NCBI GenBank assembly: GCA_039105265.1
Contig: JAPFFF010000003.1
Coordinates: forward strand, 2,170,001-2,234,000
DNA length: 64,000 nt
Source: Tritrichomonas musculus
Lineage: Eukaryota > Parabasalia > Tritrichomonadida > Tritrichomonadidae
Reading direction: 5' to 3'
In this document: piece by piece, positions 51,208-60,146 of the stretch
Layout of the letters: each line of letters opens with the position of its first letter
Numbering within the stretch: position 1 is the first letter of the stretch
Made by a program: the position numbers and the translations under genes
Notes under the pieces: generated by a model
Seen by the model: the letters and a program-made list of their open reading frames with translations, nothing else
Database searches by the model: none
Told to the model about the DNA's origin: nothing

Positions 51208-51289
51208 CCGCTCTTAGCTCAGTGGTAGAGCGTCTGACTGTAGAAATGTGGTCATCAGAATGTCGCCGGTTCGATTCCAGCAGCGCGGA
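51208..51289 (+). tRNA. tRNA-Tyr(GTA) with a ~10-nt intron
   Basis: A cloverleaf can be drawn. Acceptor CCGCTCT pairs with AGCGCGG (one mismatch), with C1-G72 as usual for eukaryotic tRNA-Tyr. The D arm is GCTC-AGTGGTA-GAGC. The anticodon stem TCTGA/TCAGA has the anticodon GTA at 51240-51242. The T arm is GCCGG-TTCGATT-CCAGC (one mismatch), and the discriminator is A. The anticodon loop is 10 bases too long, giving an intron of about 51244-51253. Short tRNA-Tyr introns are known in trichomonads. The internal A box TAGCTCAGTGG and B box GGTTCGATTCC are intact. The two stem mismatches slightly lower confidence that it is functional. Confidence 0.88.
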
Positions 51290-51297
51290 TTTTTTTT
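51290..51297 (+). terminator. RNA polymerase III terminator (T8)
   Basis: Eight T residues directly after the tRNA discriminator base. Confidence 0.85.
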
Positions 51298-51333
51298 AAA
51301 ATATATTTTTATAAGATTTTCGAAAAATTTTAG

Positions 51334-54246
51334 ATGGAAAACCTTGTTTATATCAAAAATATCAGCTGCAAATGCTCTCAAGAAGATTTATACAAGATTT
51401 TCCATTTTTTTGGATCAATTAAAAGAATAAAGATTTTCTCTATTGAATATCAAAATTTTAATTATCCAGTTGGGTACGCTTGCATTCAATTTTCAGATAA
51501 TATTGGGTATAACAAATGCTTAACATTCGACAAAAATTTGATTTTACATAATAAAAGATTAGACATTTTATCACAAAAACCAAAAACATCTTTTCCTAGA
51601 TCGATACTCGCATTCTTTTCAAGTGATGTTATTAATGAAGAATATATTTTTTCATTTTTTCAACAAAACCAACCATCAAAGATAAATATGATTTTACAAC
51701 CAACAATTCATAATTATGGATTTTCAATTATCGAATTTTCTTCTGTTGAAACTCGAGACATTGTTTTATATGATTATTTCAGAGCTCAATCATATCAAAC
51801 GAATTCCACTCGAATATTGAATAATTCCATCACCTTACTTGAGCCCACACCTAATTTAATAGAACTTTCAATCAACAACAGAAACAAAAATTCATATGAA
51901 AACAGCAGCAATTATAATTTTTCAGCACAGACTGAATCATTTAATTTTTTCAATGAAAATGACGGTTATAATTCGCCATCAATTTCATTTTCACCTTCAG
52001 GCATAACCTATTATGAGAACAAATACTATGAGCGATACCTAAATCTTACAATTGTTCATAAAAAAAAAGAATTTCGTGTAAATTCATTTTTATCTTCCAC
52101 TTTTTCAATAAGAATTCGTCAACTTTTGATGGAGAATTCAATTATTGAAAAAGTTGAGACACGGTTTGATCAAGAAGGGCCATTTGAACTTGTTGCCAAT
52201 TCACTTCTCGGGCTACCTATTGACATAACCGTCGAAAATTCGGTTTTTTTATTCATTGCTTCATCTGACTTAGGCATTGAATTTTTGAATAGAGACACTT
52301 ACGGTTATGTATTCAATCAAATGACAATTGAAAGTGCTTTTGAGATGCATCGATTATTGAAAAAGTTCAACGTTTATGAAGGCCCACATTCAAATTATCT
52401 ATCGTTGCATTTTGACTCAATTTTGCCAAAATTGAGTCTTTTTTTTGACGATAGAGAAAATTCAGAGGAAAACGATCAAAACCATGAATTACATTTTTTG
52501 GCAGCAATCTTAAGAAGTAAACTTTTTACTGTTGGTGATTCTGTCAAGTTTTCTGAAGCACTTCTCGATTTCATCAAAGAAAAAAATTCACTTTTGAGAA
52601 GAAAATTTTTGATTCAATTTTTGAGAATGAAAGAAATGGACATTGAAGCTGCAAAAACGGTTGTTGATGACAAATCAATCAATCTCAACCAAATATCACA
52701 TCCGATCTTTTCATTCTTGAAAGAGAAATCAAAAGAAGTCTCCTCAAAAATTCAATCTAATCAAATTCAATACAAAATTGATCGTTGCTTTTATCAAAAT
52801 GGAACTTTTTCAGGCGTTTTTCATCGTCTCTTTGAATTATATGGAAAAAATCCACACGACCTGAAAGTTGTTGATATAACAAGCTCATCTTCACTGGAGA
52901 ACATAATTGACACGAACGATAGAAAGTCTTTTGAATGGATTTCTTCGAACATTCAAAATTCGTGGTTTTGTGTAGATTTCTTTGAAACCCCCATCGTTTT
53001 GACCAGTTATGCATTGAAATATCGGGAGGATTATGATAACGGTTTTGAGGACGATGGGAATCCACAGAATCAGCTCACTTCATGGGCAATTGAGGGATCA
53101 AACGACTTTGAAACTTGGGTGACAATCGACGAGAGAAGGGACGTGGCGTTCGCTGGAGGACGATACGAATCATACTCGTACTCGATGTCGTCTCTAAATG
53201 ATGACGATGAGGATGACGACGAAGTGAGTGGACCAAAGCCATCGTCAGCGAGAAGGAGGAGGAAGAGAAAGAGGAAGAGTGATATGATTCAGAATACAAA
53301 GAAATTCACTCGTTACAGATGGATCCAGTTCGGAATAAACCGAAATAAAGGAAACAACAGAAACTATAACAGCAACAACAATAGCACAAACAACCTAAAA
53401 AATAAAAAGAATTATAAAAATAGCAACAATATCAATCAACAACAAAACAACAGCAACAACAATTATAAAAACAATTTTAATAACTTTAATTACAATCACA
53501 ATTATAACAACAACAACAATTATAATGATAATGACATAAGCAACAATTATAATTACAATTATAATGATAATGACAACAGCAGCAACAACAACAATGATGA
53601 TGATGATTTTAGTTTTAGGTTTGAGGGGGATGATTTTGATTGCTTTAGATTTGTGAGGCTGAGGCAGATTGGCAGAAATTTGTCTGGCAACTTTTGCTTG
53701 AAGGTCCAAGGAGTTGAGTTTTACGGCAGCCTTCCTGACCAGCGAGTTGAGGTCCACTACTTGGCTGGCCATCCGAGTCCGCAGCGAGGAATCTTCTCGC
53801 TACTTTTTGAGAGCTGCGATGGCAAGAATCCTGCGAAAAGCGGCATCGTTTCTCTTTTTTCTTCTTGCGATGCCAAGTTTCTTGCAGATGACGGTTATGA
53901 CGGTTACTGGGCGTCTCCGGCGGTTGAGAACGCATTTGTCAAATTTGATCTGAAAAGGATGAAACTTGAACTGAAGTCTTATTCGCTGAAGTGCCACAAC
54001 GGTGATGCCGATGAGAGGATAAAGTCGTGGAAAGTTGAAGTTTCAGACGACGATAAGAATTGGACGGTTGTTGATGTGAGAGAGAACATTGACGACTACA
54101 AAAGTCCTTTTGAGACGCTCTTCTGGGAGTGCAAGTCTCCTTACTTTGATCCTGTTAGATATGTAAGAATTGTGAACATGAATAGTGAAAATAATGTTTT
54201 TTGCATCGCTCACGTTGAATTGTATGGAATTCTGCATCGACCATGA
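51334..54246 (+). CDS. RRM, BTB-like and F5/8-type-C (discoidin) domain protein (970 aa)
   Basis: It starts at ATG 51334, 36 bases after the tRNA terminator. Residues 1-85 form an RRM (LVYIKNISCKCSQEDLYKIF...GYACIQF), and about 88-172 a second, degenerate RRM-like repeat. A BTB-like segment (LTIVHKKKEFRVNSFL..., about 232-330) follows, as in many trichomonad proteins. Two F5/8-C domains end the protein: about 495-800, and 815-968 ending YVRIVNMNSENN...AHVELYGIL. The first F5/8-C domain is split by an acidic/basic linker and an Asn/Tyr-rich tract (about 672-760). The last third uses clearly more G and C than the first. The likely role is a binding scaffold; no enzyme motif is seen. Confidence 0.8.
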   Translation: MENLVYIKNISCKCSQEDLYKIFHFFGSIKRIKIFSIEYQNFNYPVGYACIQFSDNIGYNKCLTFDKNLILHNKRLDILSQKPKTSFPRSILAFFSSDVINEEYIFSFFQQNQPSKINMILQPTIHNYGFSIIEFSSVETRDIVLYDYFRAQSYQTNSTRILNNSITLLEPTPNLIELSINNRNKNSYENSSNYNFSAQTESFNFFNENDGYNSPSISFSPSGITYYENKYYERYLNLTIVHKKKEFRVNSFLSSTFSIRIRQLLMENSIIEKVETRFDQEGPFELVANSLLGLPIDITVENSVFLFIASSDLGIEFLNRDTYGYVFNQMTIESAFEMHRLLKKFNVYEGPHSNYLSLHFDSILPKLSLFFDDRENSEENDQNHELHFLAAILRSKLFTVGDSVKFSEALLDFIKEKNSLLRRKFLIQFLRMKEMDIEAAKTVVDDKSINLNQISHPIFSFLKEKSKEVSSKIQSNQIQYKIDRCFYQNGTFSGVFHRLFELYGKNPHDLKVVDITSSSSLENIIDTNDRKSFEWISSNIQNSWFCVDFFETPIVLTSYALKYREDYDNGFEDDGNPQNQLTSWAIEGSNDFETWVTIDERRDVAFAGGRYESYSYSMSSLNDDDEDDDEVSGPKPSSARRRRKRKRKSDMIQNTKKFTRYRWIQFGINRNKGNNRNYNSNNNSTNNLKNKKNYKNSNNINQQQNNSNNNYKNNFNNFNYNHNYNNNNNYNDNDISNNYNYNYNDNDNSSNNNNDDDDFSFRFEGDDFDCFRFVRLRQIGRNLSGNFCLKVQGVEFYGSLPDQRVEVHYLAGHPSPQRGIFSLLFESCDGKNPAKSGIVSLFSSCDAKFLADDGYDGYWASPAVENAFVKFDLKRMKLELKSYSLKCHNGDADERIKSWKVEVSDDDKNWTVVDVRENIDDYKSPFETLFWECKSPYFDPVRYVRIVNMNSENNVFCIAHVELYGILHRP

Positions 54247-54557
54247 TTTTTTATTTAAATATATGTTATATAAAGATTGATGCATACACAATTGATTTAT
54301 TTTATTAATTTATAATCTAAATAATTAATTTAATTAAATGTAATGAACAAACAAGGCTTGCTTGGATGATATGATTTTTTTTTTTTTTTCAACTTTTTCT
54401 TTTCTTTTTCTTCAACTTAAAAATGAACAAACAAGACTTGCTTGGATGATATGATTTTTTTTTTTTTCAACTTTTTCTTTTCTTTTTCTTCAACTTAAAT
54501 TTGATTCCTTAAAAGTTGAATTTGAATTCATTTTTGTATTTTAAATATGATTTTTTT
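54247..54557. other. Spacer between convergent genes
   Basis: It contains the 80-bp duplication at 54342-54499 and little else; the C-rich/T-rich tracts could aid 3' end formation for both genes. Confidence 0.5.
54342..54499. repeat. 80-bp tandem duplication
   Basis: Two copies beginning AATGAACAAACAAG(G/A)CTTG and ending TTCTTCAACTTAAA, differing at one base and in the length of the T-run. Confidence 0.95.
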
Positions 54558-56366
54558 TTATGCTGGTTTTAAACATTCTTGATTTACTCTTCTTACCATT
54601 TTTAATACTTTTTCTATGTCGTCGAATGAAAATGAAAGATAATCAAACGTGATGAATGCTTTTTCATATGGACATGGAATGAACTTACTGTCATATTTGA
54701 AACTGGAATGCACAATTGCCATGTATTTTGCGTTCATTTTTTTCTGTACTTCAATTGCGTGATTTACTGTTGAGTGGTCATAATTGTCCATTTCTGTATC
54801 GAGCTCATATGAAAATGTTCCTTCATGAATTAATAAGTCAACTTCTCCAAATTCTTCGACAAAGTGGTCGTCGCTTCTTGCCTTCCTATCTCCACTATAG
54901 GCGATTCTATACTTGTTATCGATTGTAATCAAGCAACCTTTAGAATTATTCGTGTGATAAACACTCACTGTTTTCATATTAACTGAATTGTTCATATCAG
55001 CAACAGCTAGTTGACTGACTCTTGGATCAATGTGGACGATGTTGAATGATTCGTTTTTATACAATGATTCAAAAAATGTCATCTCTTCATAAATTGTTGA
55101 TTCACAATATAACTGAACTTTCTCCTGTGTGAATAATGATCGTATTCTAAGCAAACAATGCAAACCGAAGTAATGGTCACTGTGAGGATGTGATATGAAA
55201 ATCAATTTCAAGTTTTTCAATATGAATTTTGCGTTTTCAATTCCATATTTTCTGAATAACTGACCAACGAAACCTTCTCCAACATCCAATGCAATGAAAC
55301 CATATTTAGTGTGAATCAATATGCCAGGTGCGGATCTACATCTTGTCGGATTGGCAGCCCCTGTTCCAAGGAAAGTTACGGCAAATGATTGAAAAAGTGG
55401 AAGTGGGCAATTATAATTTGAATGCATATTTTCAATATCTCTGAAAACGGCCACTTTTTGTGATGGACTAAATACATATGAATCACCAGTTGATAAGCTG
55501 ATGAAGTTTCCTGGAAGATCATTTAATGTCTCACATGTTGATATTGGCTTCAACATTCCATTTGAATGATCAACAAATTTTTGATATAAATTTGAAACCG
55601 TTTTATAAGATATTTTTCCACTGAACCCGAAACAGATATGTTTAACGCTTTCTTCATATCGAAACTTATTCAAATATTCATTCTTGTTGACAATCCTTAT
55701 CGGCGTCATATGCACAATGATGTCATATTCATTCAATTTTTCAATTGATTCAATTGTCTTTATATCTTCTTCATTTTTTATATTAACAAATAATATCCTT
55801 TCGCCTCTGATTGGCTCGCTGATGCAATCGGCCAATTTTACAACTTCTCCTTTTTCATTGGTCAAAATTTCACCTTTCTTAAGTTTTGAAAAATTGGGAC
55901 CAGGTTTTATACCTAACTTCTTTGCTTTCTCTGGCAAAAATCTCCCTGGAATATCTTTGCATTGGACAGAAAACGACATTGATTGGCCTGTGAAGATGGG
56001 CGTAACTGTGATTAGATCATCTGAATATATATCTTCGGAGAGAATCGGTAAATTTTCATTGGGCATTTTTGAAAAATATTCGTTATGCATTATAAGTTGT
56101 TGAACGCTTTTCGGACAAGTGACTTCGACTTTCGTTTTCCATGGTTTGAGAATTGCAATTAGTGAACCAAGAAATCCGCCAGAATCTTCTAAGCAACAAC
56201 TGCTTAAAAATATATGTTTGGCTCGAGTTATTGAATAACTAGAGTCATAAAATATTCGACAACAACAATCTGGCAAATTAAAAAGATATATCGAATTGTT
56301 GATTTCTAAAACAACAAACGGATAAGTATCAAACGTATATCCTGTTAGTGCAGTGATTAATTTCAT
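54558..56366 (-). CDS. Long-form tRNase Z (ELAC2-like 3' tRNA endonuclease), 602 aa
   Basis: Removes 3' trailers from pre-tRNA. The C-terminal half carries the metallo-beta-lactamase core: FLGTGAANPTRCRSAPG, then SHPHSDHYFGL (HxHxDH, near residues 390-397). AYSGDRKA follows near 490, then HEGTFSYE and HST (about 531), and a final VHSSFKY histidine near 551. The N-terminal half (IYLFNLPDCCCRIFY..., VTPIFTGQSMSFSV) is the degenerate lactamase-like half that bears the exosite in long forms; it lacks the metal motif. The length is shorter than human ELAC2 but usual for protist forms. It starts at ATG 56366. Nuclear or cytosolic, since no targeting peptide is obvious. Confidence 0.92.
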   Translation of the reverse strand: MKLITALTGYTFDTYPFVVLEINNSIYLFNLPDCCCRIFYDSSYSITRAKHIFLSSCCLEDSGGFLGSLIAILKPWKTKVEVTCPKSVQQLIMHNEYFSKMPNENLPILSEDIYSDDLITVTPIFTGQSMSFSVQCKDIPGRFLPEKAKKLGIKPGPNFSKLKKGEILTNEKGEVVKLADCISEPIRGERILFVNIKNEEDIKTIESIEKLNEYDIIVHMTPIRIVNKNEYLNKFRYEESVKHICFGFSGKISYKTVSNLYQKFVDHSNGMLKPISTCETLNDLPGNFISLSTGDSYVFSPSQKVAVFRDIENMHSNYNCPLPLFQSFAVTFLGTGAANPTRCRSAPGILIHTKYGFIALDVGEGFVGQLFRKYGIENAKFILKNLKLIFISHPHSDHYFGLHCLLRIRSLFTQEKVQLYCESTIYEEMTFFESLYKNESFNIVHIDPRVSQLAVADMNNSVNMKTVSVYHTNNSKGCLITIDNKYRIAYSGDRKARSDDHFVEEFGEVDLLIHEGTFSYELDTEMDNYDHSTVNHAIEVQKKMNAKYMAIVHSSFKYDSKFIPCPYEKAFITFDYLSFSFDDIEKVLKMVRRVNQECLKPA

Positions 56367-56383
56367 TATTAAATGGAATTAAA

Positions 56384-56389
56384 AAATGA
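56384..56389 (-). promoter_or_regulatory. Initiator-like motif TCATTT
   Basis: On the minus strand, 17 bases before the tRNase Z ATG; fits TCAYT(W). Confidence 0.4.
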
Positions 56390-57511
56390 TATGTTTTGCG
56401 TTAATGAAATTTTTTTTTTCATATTTTTTCAAATATATGATCAAACTTTTCTTTAAAATTTTTATATCAAAAAGTTTATTAATTCAAAAAAAATTGAAAA
56501 AAGGTTTGCAAAATGTTGATCAACCTCTTTAAATTCTTTTTCATTAAGAGACCTATATTTTTATCAAATAAATGATTCATGAGTTAAATGAAAACGAGAA
56601 TAATAATTTTTTTTCATTCTTTTTTTTGGAAAAATTCTTTATTTAATTGGGCATTTGTTTATATCAAAGAGTAGACATTGAAATGATAGATAAATAAAAA
56701 ATAACTCATTGTATTTTATAATATTACATATTGACGATAAAAAAAATATATGGTCAAAAAATGATCGGCTTAGGTGAATAAACTAACAAAGACTTATCAA
56801 TTCCGATTAAGTATAAATGAATTTTCAAGTTTGATTTTTTAATTCTTGTAAATAAAAGGATTTAGCATTTTTTAATTTTGTTATATTTCAATGGTGATGT
56901 ATCAATCTTTATCAACAATTTCGATTTGTATTATTTTTTTGAAAAATTGAATTAATTAAGAATATTTCAATTGAATTCAATAATAAATACATAATATTAC
57001 CTTTTATATTATTTATTTTAATTTTTTAAGTATTTAATTAAAATTTAATAACATACTAAAGTCATAATTATATTAATTAAATATGTTTAAAGATTTAAAA
57101 AAGCAAGAATTATTAATATAAAAATTGAATGTGTCTTTCTCTATAAGAAAATGTTATATTAAAACAATCATTTTTTCATACTTTAAATTGATTATTATTT
57201 AGATTCATATAATAAAATTTATTTTTTATAGTAGGATATTGCCAAAATTTTTAAATGATTCGTTTTATTTATGGAGAATTGCTAGATAACCTAAAAAAAA
57301 ATAATCACTTCAATCTTAAAAAAACTTACTAAAAAATTACTCAAAATATCTTTGTATTCTTTGAATTAAATTTATATTAAAAATTAAATTTATGGATAAA
57401 AATATGCATTATTATTAATTTCAAAATAATAGTTTTAATACGATTTTTTTTTACTGTTTTTTGTAAAGTCCAATTTTATTTTTCTCTTCAACTTCGTTTA
57501 CCAAAAAAAAT
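56390..57511. other. Intergenic DNA between divergent genes
   Basis: Very AT-rich, with no gene or RNA signature seen. It must hold the promoters of the tRNase Z and LRR genes; no distal element was recognised. Confidence 0.5.
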
Positions 57512-59596
57512 ATGTATGCTCAACTCGAATGTATCCATGATATTGATAGTACTAAACTTGAAACCATGTCATCAAAAGTTTGGTGTGACTTGGAAGCTCC
57601 TATTGTTGCTGTTCCTGTTCAATATAGCTTAAAACTTCAAGATAGTTTATCGAACGGTTTTTTAATGTTCACACGTGGTGCAGTTTATATATTCAAATCT
57701 AAATTTATTGGCCAACCAGAATTAGTACATAAATTTTCACTTCTAAATGTCAGAGTTTTCAATCTTCGCCCTCAAACGATAGTTTTTGAATTTATAAATA
57801 ACAGTACAATTACCTTAAAAACAGATGATGTTGCACCGATTGCTAAGGCTATGCTGACAGTTCTTTACGAATCAACATATGGAGTTACTAAATACATAAC
57901 CTTACCTACTGTTAGAAAAGAAATTTCATTTCCAGATATTACAGTTAACGAACGTCCAAAAGATGCACTAAAATGGCGCGCACTATTTCTTGCACATTAT
58001 TATGATATTAAAGGTGAACAGCTTTTTACACTCGACTACTTTGATAAATGGGAAGACAAACAAAAACCTACAATAATGCTTGGACCTTCTCTTCATCCAG
58101 GTAATTTTGCTTCAGCTTATGGTCATGCCGTAGCCTGGGAAACAAAAATTGACACAGTTGTCTTCCAAAGTTTTGCACCAACTAAATATGCAAGCTTTAT
58201 TCAAGCTCTTTTACAGAATTCAATTAATATCGAACGTATCATTTACACTGATTATAAACCTAAAAAATTGCCAACATACAGTTTTCGTGTTGGAAAAACA
58301 GAAGTCAAGAAGTGGTGTTTCCTTCGATCATGCGCTGATGTTGTTTTGCTGTTTGCTGAAGAAGCTAAAAATCTACCAGTTGGTCTCACAGACCTTTCTA
58401 TTTTGAATTGCTCATTTACGCCAGAGCAATTTTCTTCATTTGTTGATTCAGTTCAATGCAGTCGTGCTCTTAGCTCAATGCTTCACTTTGATTTTGCAAA
58501 ATCTAACATTGATAATTTTCCATTCCATGACTTTACTCGTTTTTGCAGTATGACTGCTAATCTGGAAAGTGTCACATTTAGAGTTCTTGATGCTGATGGA
58601 ACTCGCTTATTTAGAGCTATATGCAAATCTCAATCAAGAATTAAAGTAATTCATTTAAATCATCTTCAATTTCGATCGAATTTCAAGCAAGATGAGGTTA
58701 TTTTGCCAACTACTGTTATTCATGTCGATGTATCAAATAGTGCTTTCACACCAACATCTTTATCATCACTATTCCAATTCATCACAAAGAATGCTCATAC
58801 AATTCCATTCATTTTTGATGCTTCTAATCTTGTTATTAAACCAGAATGCTATCAAGCTTTAAGCGAACTTCGATTTGATCAATGCATGCCAAATATCTGC
58901 GAATTTGATTGGAGTTATAACAATTGTCCAAGCGAACAAACACGCTTTCTATTTGCTTTCATTTTTACACAGAACAGACTTCGTCAATTATCATTAAACG
59001 GAATAACAACTGACAATCCAACACAATTTTTGCAATATATAATTCAATTAGCACAACCACTAAATTTAGCAGGTTTAGATATTGCAGATACAGCGGGAAA
59101 GTTCCCTCCTCAGTTATTTGCACAGTTTATTCAAGCTCTTGCAGGAGTTAAATCATTAAAAAGATTAAATGTCAGTCACAGCGAAGCCGGAGATCAAGGT
59201 CTCGCTGCCCTTGATATGGCAATTAAAGGTGCTAATGGCTTGAATGAAATTGTCGCAGATGGATTTAAACCAGCAAATCCATCTGCAATTTGCGCAGTCT
59301 GGAATGATATCGCTTCTTTGCCTGAGTTGAAATCAGCAGATTTGCCAACTGAAGATATGAGAAACTTGGGAATGCAGATGCATAGACTTGATCAACAGAC
59401 TTTGAAAGCTTTTACAACTCTCAAAGCCCTCCCCAGACCTTCAACAATTGAACAAAGAGATGAAATTGTTTTAATACAAATTAGAGCTAATCAGCAGCCT
59501 GATTGCACTGGAACTATTTTTGCAAGAGCTGCCTCAATTCAATTAAACAAACATAATGATCATATTGATGAACAAAAAGTAATGGCTGATGAATAA
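57512..59596 (+). CDS. CARMIL-like leucine-rich repeat protein (694 aa)
   Basis: The N-terminal 20-120 residues have the strand pattern of a PH-like domain (GFLMFTRGAVYIFKSK, IVFEFINNSTITLKT), as at the start of CARMIL proteins. From about 170 to 590 there are irregular leucine-rich repeats of the RNase-inhibitor style (LTDLSILNCSFTPEQFSSF, LRQLSLNGITTDNPTQF, LKRLNVSHSEAGDQGLAAL). CARMIL proteins regulate actin capping protein; trichomonads have many such LRR proteins of unknown detail. A capping-protein-binding motif was not recognised at the C-terminus, so the actin role is only inferred. Codon use is regular and the frame is whole. It starts at ATG 57512. Confidence 0.82.
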   Translation: MYAQLECIHDIDSTKLETMSSKVWCDLEAPIVAVPVQYSLKLQDSLSNGFLMFTRGAVYIFKSKFIGQPELVHKFSLLNVRVFNLRPQTIVFEFINNSTITLKTDDVAPIAKAMLTVLYESTYGVTKYITLPTVRKEISFPDITVNERPKDALKWRALFLAHYYDIKGEQLFTLDYFDKWEDKQKPTIMLGPSLHPGNFASAYGHAVAWETKIDTVVFQSFAPTKYASFIQALLQNSINIERIIYTDYKPKKLPTYSFRVGKTEVKKWCFLRSCADVVLLFAEEAKNLPVGLTDLSILNCSFTPEQFSSFVDSVQCSRALSSMLHFDFAKSNIDNFPFHDFTRFCSMTANLESVTFRVLDADGTRLFRAICKSQSRIKVIHLNHLQFRSNFKQDEVILPTTVIHVDVSNSAFTPTSLSSLFQFITKNAHTIPFIFDASNLVIKPECYQALSELRFDQCMPNICEFDWSYNNCPSEQTRFLFAFIFTQNRLRQLSLNGITTDNPTQFLQYIIQLAQPLNLAGLDIADTAGKFPPQLFAQFIQALAGVKSLKRLNVSHSEAGDQGLAALDMAIKGANGLNEIVADGFKPANPSAICAVWNDIASLPELKSADLPTEDMRNLGMQMHRLDQQTLKAFTTLKALPRPSTIEQRDEIVLIQIRANQQPDCTGTIFARAASIQLNKHNDHIDEQKVMADE

Positions 59597-60146
59597 ATTA
59601 TATTTTATTTATTGGTTTATTTTTGTTTTATATTTTGTTTGTGAGCGCAGGGAATACAAATAAATAGAATAAAAAAAAATGATTAAAAATTTCATTTTTT
59701 GATTCAATTTTAATTTTTTTATATAGATGTACACAAGTAAAACATTTTACACAAATATTTTCTTATAAATAATATGAGTGGTAAATGATAATGCAAAGAT
59801 TTTTTAAAACGATATCTTTGAAAATATTCTGATGTTTATAATTATCTTTTTATCATCAACTTAAATTCTTTTTATTTGGATGCAGCATGCTTAATATATA
59901 TTAATATTTATAAAAATAAAAGAAACTTAAAATTTAATGATTAATTATTTAGTTGATAATTACATTTTTTATTTTATTTTCAAATAAAAAAACATTTTTA
60001 AACTAATGATCCTATTGAAAGAAAATACAATTTGAAAAATACGTTTGGAAAATTCAAATAAGCTTTTTCTTGAGATGAAAAAGTTTTATATCGACCATAT
60101 AATCGTTGAAAAAAAAAACCATAATCAATTTTTTTCGTAGGGTAAA
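59597..60146. other. AT-rich intergenic DNA
   Basis: Nothing supportable beyond A/T runs. Confidence 0.5.

Noticed and set aside
53395-53772. 125-aa antisense frame rich in Ile and Val
   Set aside because: It is the shadow of the Asn-rich tract of the F5/8-C gene.
54558-56366. Generic metallo-hydrolase or arylsulfatase
   Set aside because: The two-half layout, HEGTF and HST motifs and length fit long-form tRNase Z better.
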